The position numbers and the translations under genes are program-made. Under the pieces are notes generated by a model that did not search any database, had not been told where the DNA came from, and saw only the letters and a list, made by a program, of their open reading frames with translations. Shown one piece after another: positions 1 through 13,400 of a stretch of 64,000 nt of DNA (within the stretch, counting starts at the first letter, position 1; every line of letters starts with the position of its first letter). Location: the NCBI RefSeq assembly GCF_964355755.1, contig NC_092676.1, forward strand, positions 9,406,288 to 9,470,287, in the 5' to 3' direction. Source of the DNA: Antedon mediterranea. Its lineage: Eukaryota > Echinodermata > Crinoidea > Comatulida > Antedonidae.

Positions 1-60
1 AGAATCAATAAGCCGAAAATTAAACAGAAATTCAGGCTTACGGACGATCAAAATCCTCAA

Positions 61-345
61 AGTAAATCACATATTCAAGACAACATTAAAATAGTATATT
101 ACATAGCCTGTGTAAATACGTGAACGTGATTGGTTGAAACTGCATCACATGACTACCGCTACGAGGATCGTAAATCGTATATATCCTCAAATAAGATGAT
201 ATTGACTGAGTAATTTTCGTGTGGCAACAATCGCGTTCGGCGAGAAATAAACAAAAGTCATCAACTGAGACTTGAACTCGCAATGAAAGTGTCACTCCAT
301 CACAAGACAACGCTTTAACCAATGCGCCACGGAACTTGCTTGAAG
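61..345 (-). repeat. tRNA-derived SINE candidate
   Basis: Read on the minus strand, the right end begins with a tRNA-like head. An A-box-like TGGCGCATTGG is followed about 45 bases later by a B-box-like GAGTTCAAGTCTC, and then a non-tRNA body runs to the left. Promoter-like boxes followed by an unrelated body are the hallmark of a SINE. I see no clear 3' tail inside the window, so the left boundary is uncertain. It lies in what is probably an intron of ADAMTS-like gene 1. Confidence 0.4.
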
Positions 346-793
346 AAATTAATCAACTAAACTATTTAAACTATGTATACATAGCGCCCTCATTTGATAT
401 TAGTCCATCCTAGATGGGATGAAAGACCGTTTGTGATTGGTCAATACTCACGGTTGTAACCAACCTAGTACGCACTGATCATCCGGTGATTATTTCGGCT
501 CGAAGAAGACGAATTGTTTATTCGGCCTACCTGATTATAATATTATTATTATTAATGTAGGCTTCCTTATTGACGGAAATTCTTCTGTTAATTTAAATGA
601 CCTAGGCCTAAGTGAATGTTTTATTGCCAAGGAATATATAATTAGTAATTATCTGTATATTTTTCTTCGCAAGGTAAGGTGTCTCGGCAGGCTTGTTTAC
701 ATACAATACAAAAAGGAGGCTTAGCTTCACCCGACTCAGCAGATATTTTACTTGTTGTTGGCTATGTAATATAGCAGATATCGCCTTTTATAT

Positions 794-912
794 CGGTAAA
801 AAATAAGATTTAACATCCCCTCCGGATGATATTATATTCTCGGCGCTTCGGGAAATTACATTCCCTCGAACATAATATCATTCCCTTGGGGATGTCAAAT
901 CTTATATTTCAC
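794..912. repeat. short foldback element
   Basis: Two arms of roughly 45-50 bases are inverted copies of each other. The left arm runs TAAGATTTAACATCCCCTC into GATGATATTATAT. The right arm runs ATAATATCATTCCC into GGGGATGTCAAATCTTA. They meet around a short GC-rich centre near 842-866. There is no coding content. It is probably a MITE or foldback relic. Confidence 0.5.
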
Positions 913-1491
913 CTCTAAGCAGGCAATATCAGTATAATAATGTACAGAAGATAAAATGCTGTATAAAAATATGGTATAAAAAAACTATGGTATCAAAAGG
1001 TGATCTGTGACTGTACTGTACTATAAAAACAATCAGGTCCAAGTGCGGTAGACAAATCATCAAAGCAAACTGATGTGATTCCTAAGCCAAGGGAGTGCCC
1101 TTTCTAGACAAAGTGCAGCGGGAAATTCAAGTTGTCAATGGCATTCCATGCACGAAAAAGTGGCCTAGCGGAGCTCGTTACTGAACGTCCGCACAGTACG
1201 ACAGGTCAATCAATAAAAAAATGTTATATAATGTTATAGTTTAAACTATAATGAATAACAAAAAACATTACACAAGAGGTCGCACATTTTGTTTTTATTG
1301 CCCACAAAAAAAGACAAACATGTTATGTTGATTAATTAGTTTTTACTTTTGTAAAATATTAGGGTCTGAGGCCTGTACGAATTATGTTCGAATAAAATCC
1401 CTGAAAGGGACTGGAATTGTATTGACTAAAAAAATAAAATAATACTTGATAATGATACTCATATTATATTATTATTTAACTATTATTTTAG

Positions 1492-4400
1492 GCATGACTT
1501 GTATGGATTTAAGCAAGACGGTACGATCAACTTGAATGTAGCTGGACGTTCTTCCGGTATTGGGACCACCTGCACCACTCTGAATCGATGTTCTATAAAT
1601 GAGGATAACGGGTTTAGAACCGCCATAACAATAGCGCACGAGATGGGACACAAGTAAGAAATGTAATCCTATACAAATAATGAATGTTTATATAACATCT
1701 AAATAGATTCAATTGAATTAAATTGAATATTAAGTCAGGCCTACCTTTGATTCACATTTAAAAAGTAAAATTTAACATTAAATTTAACATATTTACATTT
1801 CAAAACAATTATATATATATATATATACTCTATAATATAATCTACAGCTCACTATGTCGGTCGGTTGGTCAGTCGGTCGGTAAACACTCACTTGAGCACA
1901 CGACTGCCGCCATCTATATGGCCTTGTTTATAAAATTGTTTAAATAATATATTTATTTAGATTTTATAAAATCACCTACTTGTTGTGCTCGCCGTCTACA
2001 ACTGTTCCGCGTCTAAGGCTGGATCACTGCTTTTTAAATTAATTATTTTTAATTTAGCTTCCCAGCCTGGCATTCGTCATTATTGATTTATGAATAAATT
2101 AAATAAAAGTAGGTGTGTTAGAAAATAATTATTGAATGTTTTGTATTCGTTGAACGGAGATGTTTCATTTGATCTATTCAATTTTTAAACTCATGAAATA
2201 TTCTCACCATCCAACCTATAAACATTCAATGTATACCGTCAACTAGACAATGAAAACGATTAATTAGTTTATTAATGTTCTCAGTACTACACACATAAGA
2301 TATATTGGGTATAATACATTTTATCCATTAATTATATCAGAGCATTTAAAAGAATGTAAGATAAAAAACTATTCCACACAAATCAACAACCATTGTAATT
2401 TACAATGAATCACTCTTAAATTGTAATAGTCTTGGAATGTTTCATGACGGGGGAACATTCAACGATTGTCTCCCAAATAAGAACATAATGTCAGCAGGTA
2501 GCAAAAAAGGCTTCGAAGGAATCCAGTGGTCGACATGTAGTGCCAACTATCTTAAAGAATATCTACAGTAAGTATTATTTGAATTATTTTAAATGACCGT
2601 GGTGTATCACATGCATTGGTTGGTGAAAGTATATGCTTTATAAACTCTCAATATTTTGTACTTAAATGTGATTACTTGTAAAACCATCGATATCCTAGTT
2701 TGGACAACTTGGCATTTATTTGGTAACTAACTAATATGCATATTAACATGTTGACCTTTGACCTTATGTCAACTGATGAAATTGACCTTATGTCAACTAA
2801 TTAAATGATGTATTCGCTCTTTTACATTAGCGTATGATTGATTATTAACAGGATGAGAAAACATCCAATTTTGGTTAAATATTAGTTTTTATTTGGTAAA
2901 TAGGTACGATCTATGATTGGTCAATATTGACATTTGACCCTTAATCACAACGGATTTTTTTTTCATAAGGTGATTGAATAGTATAATCATAACAATGTAA
3001 TAAAAGACCAAATTGTGCTTCAATAAATTTGTTATAACAGAGGGTTCGCTCGCTTCGCTCGCGCACCCTCTAGTGGGTGTACCCGAATGGTTCTCGAAAA
3101 CATGACCAACGCCTAGCCCTCTGGAAATTAATTAATTGAAGCCTGGGTGACACCTATGCATATTATGACTGATGAGTAATGCATGTTTTCTTTTTGATGC
3201 ATATCTTGTTAATTTTTGAACAAAATGATCAAATAACAACTTTCGTAGCCTTCTTATACTGTATATCGGTCGTAGTAGACACCATTTATAATTATAAATA
3301 GAGCAAGCAACAGAAATAATCGATAATATAAACAGTAAAGGTATTTCCCCGGTAGGCCTACCAGGCCTCCTATAGTAACATTGAATCGCACCTAAATTTG
3401 ATTAAATGATTAATAAATAGCATAAATAATTAGTTCAATTAGGCCTACTAAAACAAATTGTATTTCACGTAAAGTAAAGGCCTTTATAATTGATTAGTTG
3501 AATAATTATCTAAAACAAATAAATTGTAGTTCATGATTCAGTTGAAACACTAAAATCACATTTAGTTCACGTAAAAGTAAAGGCCTTCAATAATAGTTAA
3601 ATTACTAAAACAAATTGTAGTTCACGTAAAGTAAATGCCTTTAATCAATATAATTGATTAGTTGAATATCTAAAACAAATTAATTGCAGTACGATACGTT
3701 GAACCAATAAATATTTGTATTTAATATTGAATGTCGCCACCAACGGCCATTTTGACGGACCCGGAAACCAAAGATTATATAGCGCCGCTACGCGGCGCAA
3801 GATAGGTAACTGTTGCCAAGCTCCTATCTTATAACACTACGCGCCCAGTAAATCCATGGACGCCATTCGGGCGGACAGGTTATTATTGTGATTTAAATGT
3901 AAATGGTTTAAATTTTGCGGTCCGCCTCGAAGTATCTGTGGTTAACCATCTTTATGATTGATTCATGGAAAAGGGAAGAAATTATGTAAACAAAGTAAAA
4001 TAAAAGTTTCTTTGGGATCTGGACACTTTCCAATTAATTCTGTGTGTTTACATTGATATGTTTGGTTAGACAACTTCGTTCTTTAACCGAAACATCGTGG
4101 ATATTGCCTTGACAACGACTTTATTCCGGTTCAAACTTGTCCGCCGGAATGGCGTCCATGGATTACAAAGGTCTCACCCAGTTACCTATCTTACCTATAC
4201 AATCTTTGGTTGAACAACAGCGCGAGTGTGTGAAAATAACCCTGTGATATCCACAAATTTCGATAGGTAACGCTAAATTTTGTCGTTGTAAAAGACAAAA
4301 ATGAAACAATAGCGTCGATGTGAAAACTAATGTTATCAAATCTACGTTTCGCGGTACATCTGAGATAGATAAGGTAGGTATCCAAGGCGGAGATTTGTAC

Positions 4401-7400
4401 CGAAGTTTTTGCATTGTGCTCGCCTATGTCAGAATTAACGATAATTTATATATAGATACATATACATAATACGTTGTTTTGTTTTTTCAATTTTGAAATT
4501 TGACCCCTTGTATCTCGAAAACGCTTCCAATCCTGATCGATTACCTTCCAGATTCGTAATCTACGAAATATTCTGGTCTAGAAAAGTTGGATGACACTTT
4601 GTTTCCGTTCGGGTGGTGATACCAGTAGGGCCTACACCTGACGTTTTTAAGAGGTCTGGTGTTGTTTTGTTTTTTATAAACAATAAACGACAAGGTTCAG
4701 AATTTGCAAATTGAAAAAGAAAATGGTTGTGACGTTTGTAATGATTTTGTTATTTGTATTGTTAGGCCGCGGTTTTAAAAACATTTCTGTGAAGAGAGGG
4801 TGAGCTCGCTTCGCTCGCTCCCCATCTAGGAAGTGTAGACGATCGTTCTCGGAATGATAATGACTCGGGTAAAAAGGTTTTAGAAGGACATTCTCCTTCT
4901 ACGTTTTCTGTCGGTTACCATTATTGAAAATGCTTGAAATTCGTAAAACTAAACCTACCCTGTTTCACAGTGTCTTAGATGATTAATAACATTTTAAAGT
5001 AGGCCTATAGTTTTTATTGTCGTAGGTGGGGAGGTGAAAATCCTTTGAGGGAGGTGCTTATTCGAGGGATATGTCGATTTTTTTAGTTTTAATAACATGT
5101 TAATTCAATTCAATTCTATTAAAACTTTATTATCCCCATAGGGAAACTCTGTTGGCCTTTAAAAAAATACAGTACATACAAATATAAAATGGGTACAGTA
5201 TATAAAATATAAAATACGATAAAAGAGCCATACGAAATATACATATAAAATCCTAAAAAGTCGATTAAAATACTACAATAAATAAAACTAGCGCATGTCA
5301 TTCATTATATAATCGTATTGCAGCAGGGACGAATGAATTGCCATATCTATTTGTTTTAATTTTTCTTTGAAGGAGTCTGTCACTACGTTGAATTATGTTA
5401 AATTTATAGTGCAGAGGATGAGCGTGGTCTTTTAAAATAATTTTCAATTTTTTAATTACTAATTCCTTATATAAAACTTCAGGTTGAATTTGTTCAGAGC
5501 CTACTATTCTACTGCCTTGTTTAACTATTTTATTAAGTAAAAGTCTATCTTTAAAACGTGAATTACCATAATAATATATTAGGCAAAAACTAAGTACACT
5601 GTTTAAGATAGAAGTATAAAAAAGTTGTAAAATAGTACGGTCAATCTTAAAAGAGTTTAATTTGCGTAGAAAGAAGAGACGTTTTTGTAATTTATTGTAT
5701 ATGCACCTACTATATGCATCAAATTTAAGTTCATTATCAATTTCAACCCCTAAATATTTAAAGTTTTAACTTCCGAAATGGTCTCACCATTGATTTTGAT
5801 CTTGGGAAAGTAGTTTATCTTCTTCCGAAAATCAAAAACCATCTCTTTAGTTTTATTTATATTTAGATCTATCTATCTTTACACCATTCGTGAAAAATAT
5901 TAATACTGTCTAAGAAGCCTGTCATTGAATCATCTTTTGAATCCAGATAACCAATCAGAGCAGTGTCGTCTACATATTTAATAATCTCAGTTTTTGTATT
6001 ATTTGACTTACAATCATTTGTGTATATTGTATACAATAAAGGTGACAACACACAACCTTGTGGAACACCCGTGTTAACTTTCAACAACGAGGACAACGTG
6101 TGATTTAGCTTAACACGCTGTTCTCTATGTTTAAAAAAATTAAGTAGCCATTTTATAATCAGTGGGTTAACTTCTAAATCGATAAGCTTATTAGCCAGAA
6201 CATATGGTTGAATATTATTGAATGCACTAGAGAAATCAACAAAAAGAATTCTCCCAAAGCAACTTTTTTTCTCTAGGTGCTCAGAAACATTATTAAGGAG
6301 CAGAAACACTGCATCCTCAACACACCTGTTTGGATGATATGCAAATTGATTTATATCTAGCAAATTCTCCACTGAGGCAACTAGCTTACTTTTAACAATT
6401 TTTTCTAAACACTTTATTGGTACACATGTAAGGGCCACAGGTCTAAGGTCATTCATTTTCTTGGGATTTGGTGTTTTGGGAATGGGCATGATTGTTGATT
6501 TTTTTCCACAACACTGGAACTATTGAGTCATTTACAGAGGATTGAAAAAGTTTACAAAAAGGAATGGCCAGCTGATCGGCACACATTTTAAGAGTCTTAC
6601 AACTAATATTATCGGGACCTTTTGCCTTACGTGGGTTAAGTTTTTTAAATAATAAGTTCACTTCGTCCACAGTGATTTGAAATGTTCCGGGGGTACCGGC
6701 AGTTCATCAACGCGTTTTGTTGTTTCCCTCATGTTCAAGTGAACGTCCACATTATCAAATCTGTTGTAGAAGGCATTTAAATCATTTGCATATTTCTTTT
6801 CATTGTCAACAACAACACCCTTTGCCTTCGGTTTATAACCAGTAATATTCTGCAAACCTTGCCAAACCTTAGATGAGTCACGATTTCGGAAGGACCTTTC
6901 AATTTTATTTTTATATTCCTTTTTGCATTCAGAAATTTTCCGCTTGATTTGCTTCTGTATATCTTTCCGCTTCTCTTTCTATCCGTCATAAAAACCATTC
7001 TTTTTTTTATTAAGGAGTCCTTTGAGTTCTTTGGACACCCAAGGTTTATTATTAGAAAAAACTTTAATTCTTGATACAGGTATAATCATTTCCTCACAGA
7101 ATCTTACGTATTCGGATACAACGAGGGTCGCTTCGCTCAAATTTTCTGCATTTTCCGTTAATACATCCCAGTTTGTGCATTCAAAACACCCTTTAAGGGT
7201 CTCGCTGGCTTCCTCAGTCCAACGTTTTACCTTTATTTTCTTTGAGGGTTTATAACGAAGATGGGTTTTATATATTGGAATGAGGCTGATCATATTGTGG
7301 TCAGATTTGCCAAGACCCGCCATAGCTTTACACTTGTATGCCCCATCAATATTTCCATAGCAAAGGTCGATACACATATTGTTGCGAGTTGGACAATCAA

Positions 7401-10400
7401 CATATTGCTGGTATGTAGGTAGGTATTCTTTTAATGAACATGAGTTAACATTTATAATCAAATAAAATCCTCCAATAGATATGAAAAGTGGTAAAAAAGA
7501 ATAACAAATGCTTGTTAAATTGTAGATAACAGTGCGATGAATTCTACTACAAATAGTATAATTGTGTTATTATAAATATAATACAATATTGTGTGTATAA
7601 ATGTGGATGGGCGTTTATTAGATAGTTGGGTTGGGGGATGGGGGTGCGATTATTATTCAAAGTGATGTTTTATTGGGGAGGCGTTTATTCAAATAAATAC
7701 CATCCTAATAATTAATACATTACTTAATTTAAACATCTTTTGAAACTAACTTCCGCGACAGAGTGGGCCGTTTTGGCCCAAGAAAGAAGACGTTTTAGAC
7801 GGCTTGCAACATTACCAGAGATCTCGGTCTTAACGGGACACGGATATTCCTGCCAGCTTACTCAATAAAACTCGGCTATCAAGATTTCACTCGATTTAAA
7901 AAAAAAATGTATTATCATTAGATCTCCCTATGTAGTTTTATAATACTATTCCCCACAATATATTTCGATGCTTTATGGCGTATATTTATTTAATTTGATC
8001 TTTATTAATTTGCAGTATAATTTTTATTTGTTAACTACTGTACCTTCACACGCGCGGTCCGATCCGAAAACAAACAAAAAACTAATGGCTATCCACTAAC
8101 GGCCAACTTAGTTGAAACCAGGTACTGTAGTTGCAAGGTGAACTCGTGAACTCATCGTGAACCCGGAAATTACTTTGACCGCGTACAATTGAAATTGAGT
8201 TGAAAATATACCGATGAAATCAGTCAATCCCGAAGTTTTTCCATTGTGCTCGCCTATGTCAAAATTAACCATAATTTATATATAGATGATTCATTAGACG
8301 ATTTGAAAACTACACACATTTTTAACGACCATGTCCATGCATGAAAGCTTTTAAAATATGTCTGAAAATCATTAATAATACTAAACCACCTGATCATAAA
8401 AATAAAATACAATTATCTGGAGAAATTAGAGGCCCGTTGCGTTATTAAGAATGCCGCAAAATAACGTGCAAAGCCATAAAAGATTAATACGTGATTTTGG
8501 CCCTCATCGGCAGAAACCTCCCGCAAGCGGTCAGCTCCCGTAAGAGGCCATTTTTTTCGGTCCTGGGGTTGGTCGCTACCGGAAGGTTCAACTGTATATT
8601 ATTGTAATTATGCTAAATAAATGAAATGCGAAAGTTGCCTGCTACTAAGGTTACGATGCTAAACCGTTGATAGTGCGTGAACATTTGAATTATATTTCAA
8701 CAGATATTGGGGTGTTAACTGTTTAGACAACGAGAGTCCTGCATTTATTGATATCTCGTTGGATGGTCGTTTACCAGGTGAAATTGTCAGCCTCGATGAG
8801 CAATGCAAAATGGCCTATGGTGATAACAGTTCAGCATGCATTTTTGAACAGGTCAGATAAATGTCGCAATTAATATACTTTTTAGACTTTCTGTCTTTTA
8901 ACAAAGCTTTTATTCATTTATTTTAGGATTATGTTTAACAATAAAAACTACAAATGTTACTTGGTTTCAAATCCCACTATCAAAATGTATAACACACCTG
9001 AGTGTATCCTTTGCATTTCAATTGTTACGTATCAGCACGTGCCGTCCAGTATTACTAATTAGTTCTACTGAAACGAAAAGTGATTTAATGGTGATATTGA
9101 ACAGTTCTATTTTTTTTGCGTGTTTGTCGACCGATGTTCGAAAAATAATGAATGGTTTTTTTTGGTTGTTTAATGGAAAGAATATTTCATAAGTTGAACA
9201 TTTGTTCTATTTAAATATTTCTCACATTTTTGACACAAATTTATTATCCACAATCTGAACACAATTATTTTGGCTGTGTATCACTCAATAGCATAAAAAT
9301 TACACACAATTTTCAAACAATACCGATATAAAGTAATCACAGCTGCTGGAGTGAATGATTTTCTTAGTATCTAGGCCTATAAAACATTATACTATTTACT
9401 AATTATCTAAAGCTTTAAAACAAACGGTATCAATACAATGTGACAGCTTTCTTGTACAATTCTATCTAAATTTAAGAAAAAACTAACTATATTCTGTATG
9501 TATTACTAGCAAATGTGCAAAACACTTTGGTGTCGGCGGAGTCCTGATGACGGGTGTCAAACTAAAGTCAACGCGGAACTTGAAGGCTCAGAGTGTCTTC
9601 CAGGGAAGGTAGGTTGAAAACTTGTTTTACACCACACTATTAGTACTACTATTATTTAAACCTATTGGCTATACATGATATGTCCTTAAATTATGTATAT
9701 GTATGTGTATTTATTTTATCAGAAATGCAAACAATTTGTCTTTAGAAAAGTCGCCATAACTGAAGATTACATTAATATTATATTATAATATAGAATGTCA
9801 TACTATACGAAACTCTCTTATGTTTTCTTTCGGTATGTTTGCCAGTGCCACGTAAATACCTTTACTTCTTGAGTTTATCTCTATTTCATTTTCAAATTAT
9901 ATGAACATCAACATGTTCTTATTTTTTCTTTATTAAGAGACTTCTTATACTGTATAATTTGCCATTTGTATGTTTGAAAGAAAATAAATGTGACATACTA
10001 AATACCATTACTATCCGCGATTGTGATATGTGTTATGTTGATGCGGTACCTTGTAATTATTGACTACATCCCTTTGTCTTAATTTGTTACTCCACCTAGT
10101 GGTGTCGAAAAAGGGTTTGTGTAGACGTTGGGTCCGAAGGCCCTGCAGCCGTGGATGGTGGCTGGTCCGATTATGACGAGTGGACTAAATGCTCTCGATC
10201 GTGTGGGGGTGGTGTGCAGAGTAGGAGACGCCGATGCGATAATCCACCGTAAGAACTTGTAAATTAATTCAAATTTCAAAATAATAGTTGGTAAGCGTAT
10301 TATAAAATGACACCGAGAGGACAAAGAGGACTGACTGAATGGTGTCTTTAAAAGTAAGTGTATTAGTTGAGGTACTTAACTACCGAACTTGTTTTGTAGG

Positions 10401-13400
10401 CCAGCGTATAATGGTAGGATCTGTGAGGGAGATGCAGTTATGTTAGACATTTGTAATCTTCAGGTAAATATCACGTATGATGAATTCTAGACCTGATTCA
10501 ACATTGTATAATGGTAGAGAGGGTAATATTTTGGGATTGTACGCTCCAGACCACCACGCTAATAAATTTCATTTGATTAGAAGACTGTGGACCACATGGC
10601 GTGAAATAGCAAGCACAGAACGCAGGGTGCGTTAGTGGAGAGTGCGTCGCATCTCCACTAACGCACGAATTAGACCTGTGCGTTATTTGTTTATAACATA
10701 GGTCTATAAACTATTTTCACTTACCTTTTTTAGTGAATATATGCATATGAGCTAAGCAACACTTTGTTCGGCGACCGTGTAGCCTAGGCCTAGAAAAACA
10801 GTTGTGTACCAGAAATTACAAGATCACAAGTGGTGTGTTTGTTTTTTTTTTAATGTGCCCGCTGTTCAAACGACTCAGTATTCGTAAATCATGCTGCGCC
10901 TAGCGCGATCGGTAATCTGTCATGATTTACACGCAGTAGTGCTCTGTTGTTATGCTTTTTTGCTGCGCACTTTTTCAACTCCAGTGCATGATAGTGCAAA
11001 ATAAAAGAGCGCACACGTGACTCATTTCAGCGAGTCTGATTGGCTACATCCTTGAACCCATGTTATAATACGTACTATTTAAAGATCGTGTAATATTACT
11101 TTTTTTTGTGTACGACAAAAATATCTTCTCCATACGAAAACAAAATATCTGTGTGAAATCAAATAGCAGCACCGTCTGTTGTTCTGCGAACGAAAACAAC
11201 AAAAAGATTAGAACAATGGCAATAACAAGAATAATTATACTTAGATGTTATCATATCAAATAAACGCTTTTCTGCAAGCCAGATACAATAGTAAAGACTT
11301 AAGTTGTGAACCCGAAACCTTGCAGTTTTTTTTAAAAAGTCGTTGATATTACAAAATAATGCGGGTCGTTTCCTTGTACCTACATACGCAGACCACCACC
11401 TGGCCGGGTTCATAATATAACTTATATTTTCTATGTTTAGAATTGTGAAACCTCACAACTTGCATTTGTACAAGAGCAATGCGCCAATCAGAGTGATCAT
11501 CCTTCTGGAGAAGGCTTTGAATGGCAACCGAATTATTATTATTTTAACTGTAAGTCTCTAAAACAAAACTATTAATCATTATTTACTGAATCATGGACAG
11601 ATGAAACAGGAGGATTTTGAGAATTGTAGTAAATTTTTATTTTTTCGGAATATAAATAATATAAATAAGGTTTTCGATCATGCCGTCAGTATACAGTTGT
11701 GTGCGATGCAATAATTGTGTTTTTTAATATGGCTACGCTGCAAATTTGTCATGGATCTCCCTAACTTCATGAGATTTTTGTAATATTGTAGTGGCTGTTG
11801 ATTGGCGTGGCGCTGTTAAATATGAATGCATAAACGGGCATAAACCGAATAAGATTTTTAAACGTCGTTCACTGCGAATATAATATACGATGGAGTTTAG
11901 CAATGTGTCGTTCTAATGTAACAAGCCAGAGATGCAAATAAAGCACGAAACTTCTTGGAAGTTGTTGATGGTATGTGCAAACAAACACAAGTGATATACT
12001 TGACAAGTAACACACTGTAATTATGTAATGCCAATACTATGTTTTATATTGTTATACAGTTAACACCTTCTGTAAACTTAACTGTGCTCGAAAAGAAGGA
12101 AATACATATCACCTACGTAGATTTGGAGAGTTCATCGATGGTTCCCGATGCGATTTTAACGACACTTACAATGCGTATAAGATGTGCTTTTCAGGTCGTT
12201 GTGAAGTAAGTACAATCCTTTCAATTAAAACACAGAACTAACCAACTAAATGCTTTACTACGACAAATGTTTAAAACAAATAAACAAACCTATAGATTGC
12301 TATCGGAATGCTAATATGGTGGAGCCTTTCAGTTTGCGACGATCAATTAAGTTGTAATTGTTTATATTGTTTATTCAATGCAGCTTATTTTTAATTGGTG
12401 CATCTCATTATAACTTTGTTTTGTTTTGTTTTATTTTGACTTAATTTGTGCTACTTAGTTTTGTTATTTTTGTATTTTATAAGTAATGATGGAGTAAGAG
12501 CAGTTTTCTGTTTGGGCTCATGCCTATTACTTGCTCCTGGCAAGATGAATTGTAAAATGTACTTTATGAACTTTTGCCGAATAAATATTATTATTATTAT
12601 TATTATCAAAGATCTAAAGCCTGTTTTCCTGTCGATCGTTAAGTTGCGTTGCGTTGAGTTGACAGATTCAACGATTTGACAGGAAAAGGGGGTAAAAATT
12701 AACGTTTAAAATCGTTAAAATCTTAAATCGTTAAAGTTGAACTCGTTCAACTTTAAAGATGTATTGTCCCTTGAAACACAAAAAATGAAAAAAAATATTT
12801 TCTAAATTTAAATTGGCCATATCAAAGTAATATTAAAGTTATTCACTTTAAGTCGAACATTTGAGCCAAAAACAACAAGTTTACGTAATTAACAGGTAAA
12901 TTAATTTGATTACATTTCGTCTGAAAAATCGTCACGAGCGAAAGTAAACAAAGATTTCAAACCACGAGTATGCATTATGCATGATGCTAATTGGGATTGT
13001 TTACAACTCGTCAAGGTTGAGAAGGTGTTTTCACACAGATCGCGAGGAAGTTTTATGATTATGCATACAGAGTAGCCAAACAAACGCGTTGCATTATGAG
13101 ATATGTTTTGATCGAAAACTTTGACTGGAAGTCAAAGTTATTTTTTGAGCAAAAAAACGTCTGTATTTCAGTTAATTTTTTTTTTGGACTAATTTTTTGT
13201 GAAAGTTAATAACTATTATGATACTTCAAAATGACCCACTTTTTTTCGAAATATTAAAAATTTTTTTTTTTTGGGAAATTAGTCAAAGGGACAATACATC
13301 TTTAACGATTACGATCGTTACGATCGTTAAAACTGACCAATCAAATGGTTCACAAATTACGTCATTGCAGTTTGTGAAAAAGTAGGTAAGCGCTGACAAT

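Noticed and set aside
1-1491. Search for the preceding ADAMTS exon of gene 1
   Set aside because: I looked for the counterpart of gene 2 exon 38315-38439 (FCEWH region) and did not find it; it must lie left of the window.
7126-7140. TCGCTTCGCTC in the LINE matching the hairpin core
   Set aside because: It has no inverted flanks and lies within LINE coding sequence; taken as chance or codon coincidence.
7022-7255. Plus-strand open frame of 77 codons
   Set aside because: Antisense to the LINE endonuclease/linker region.
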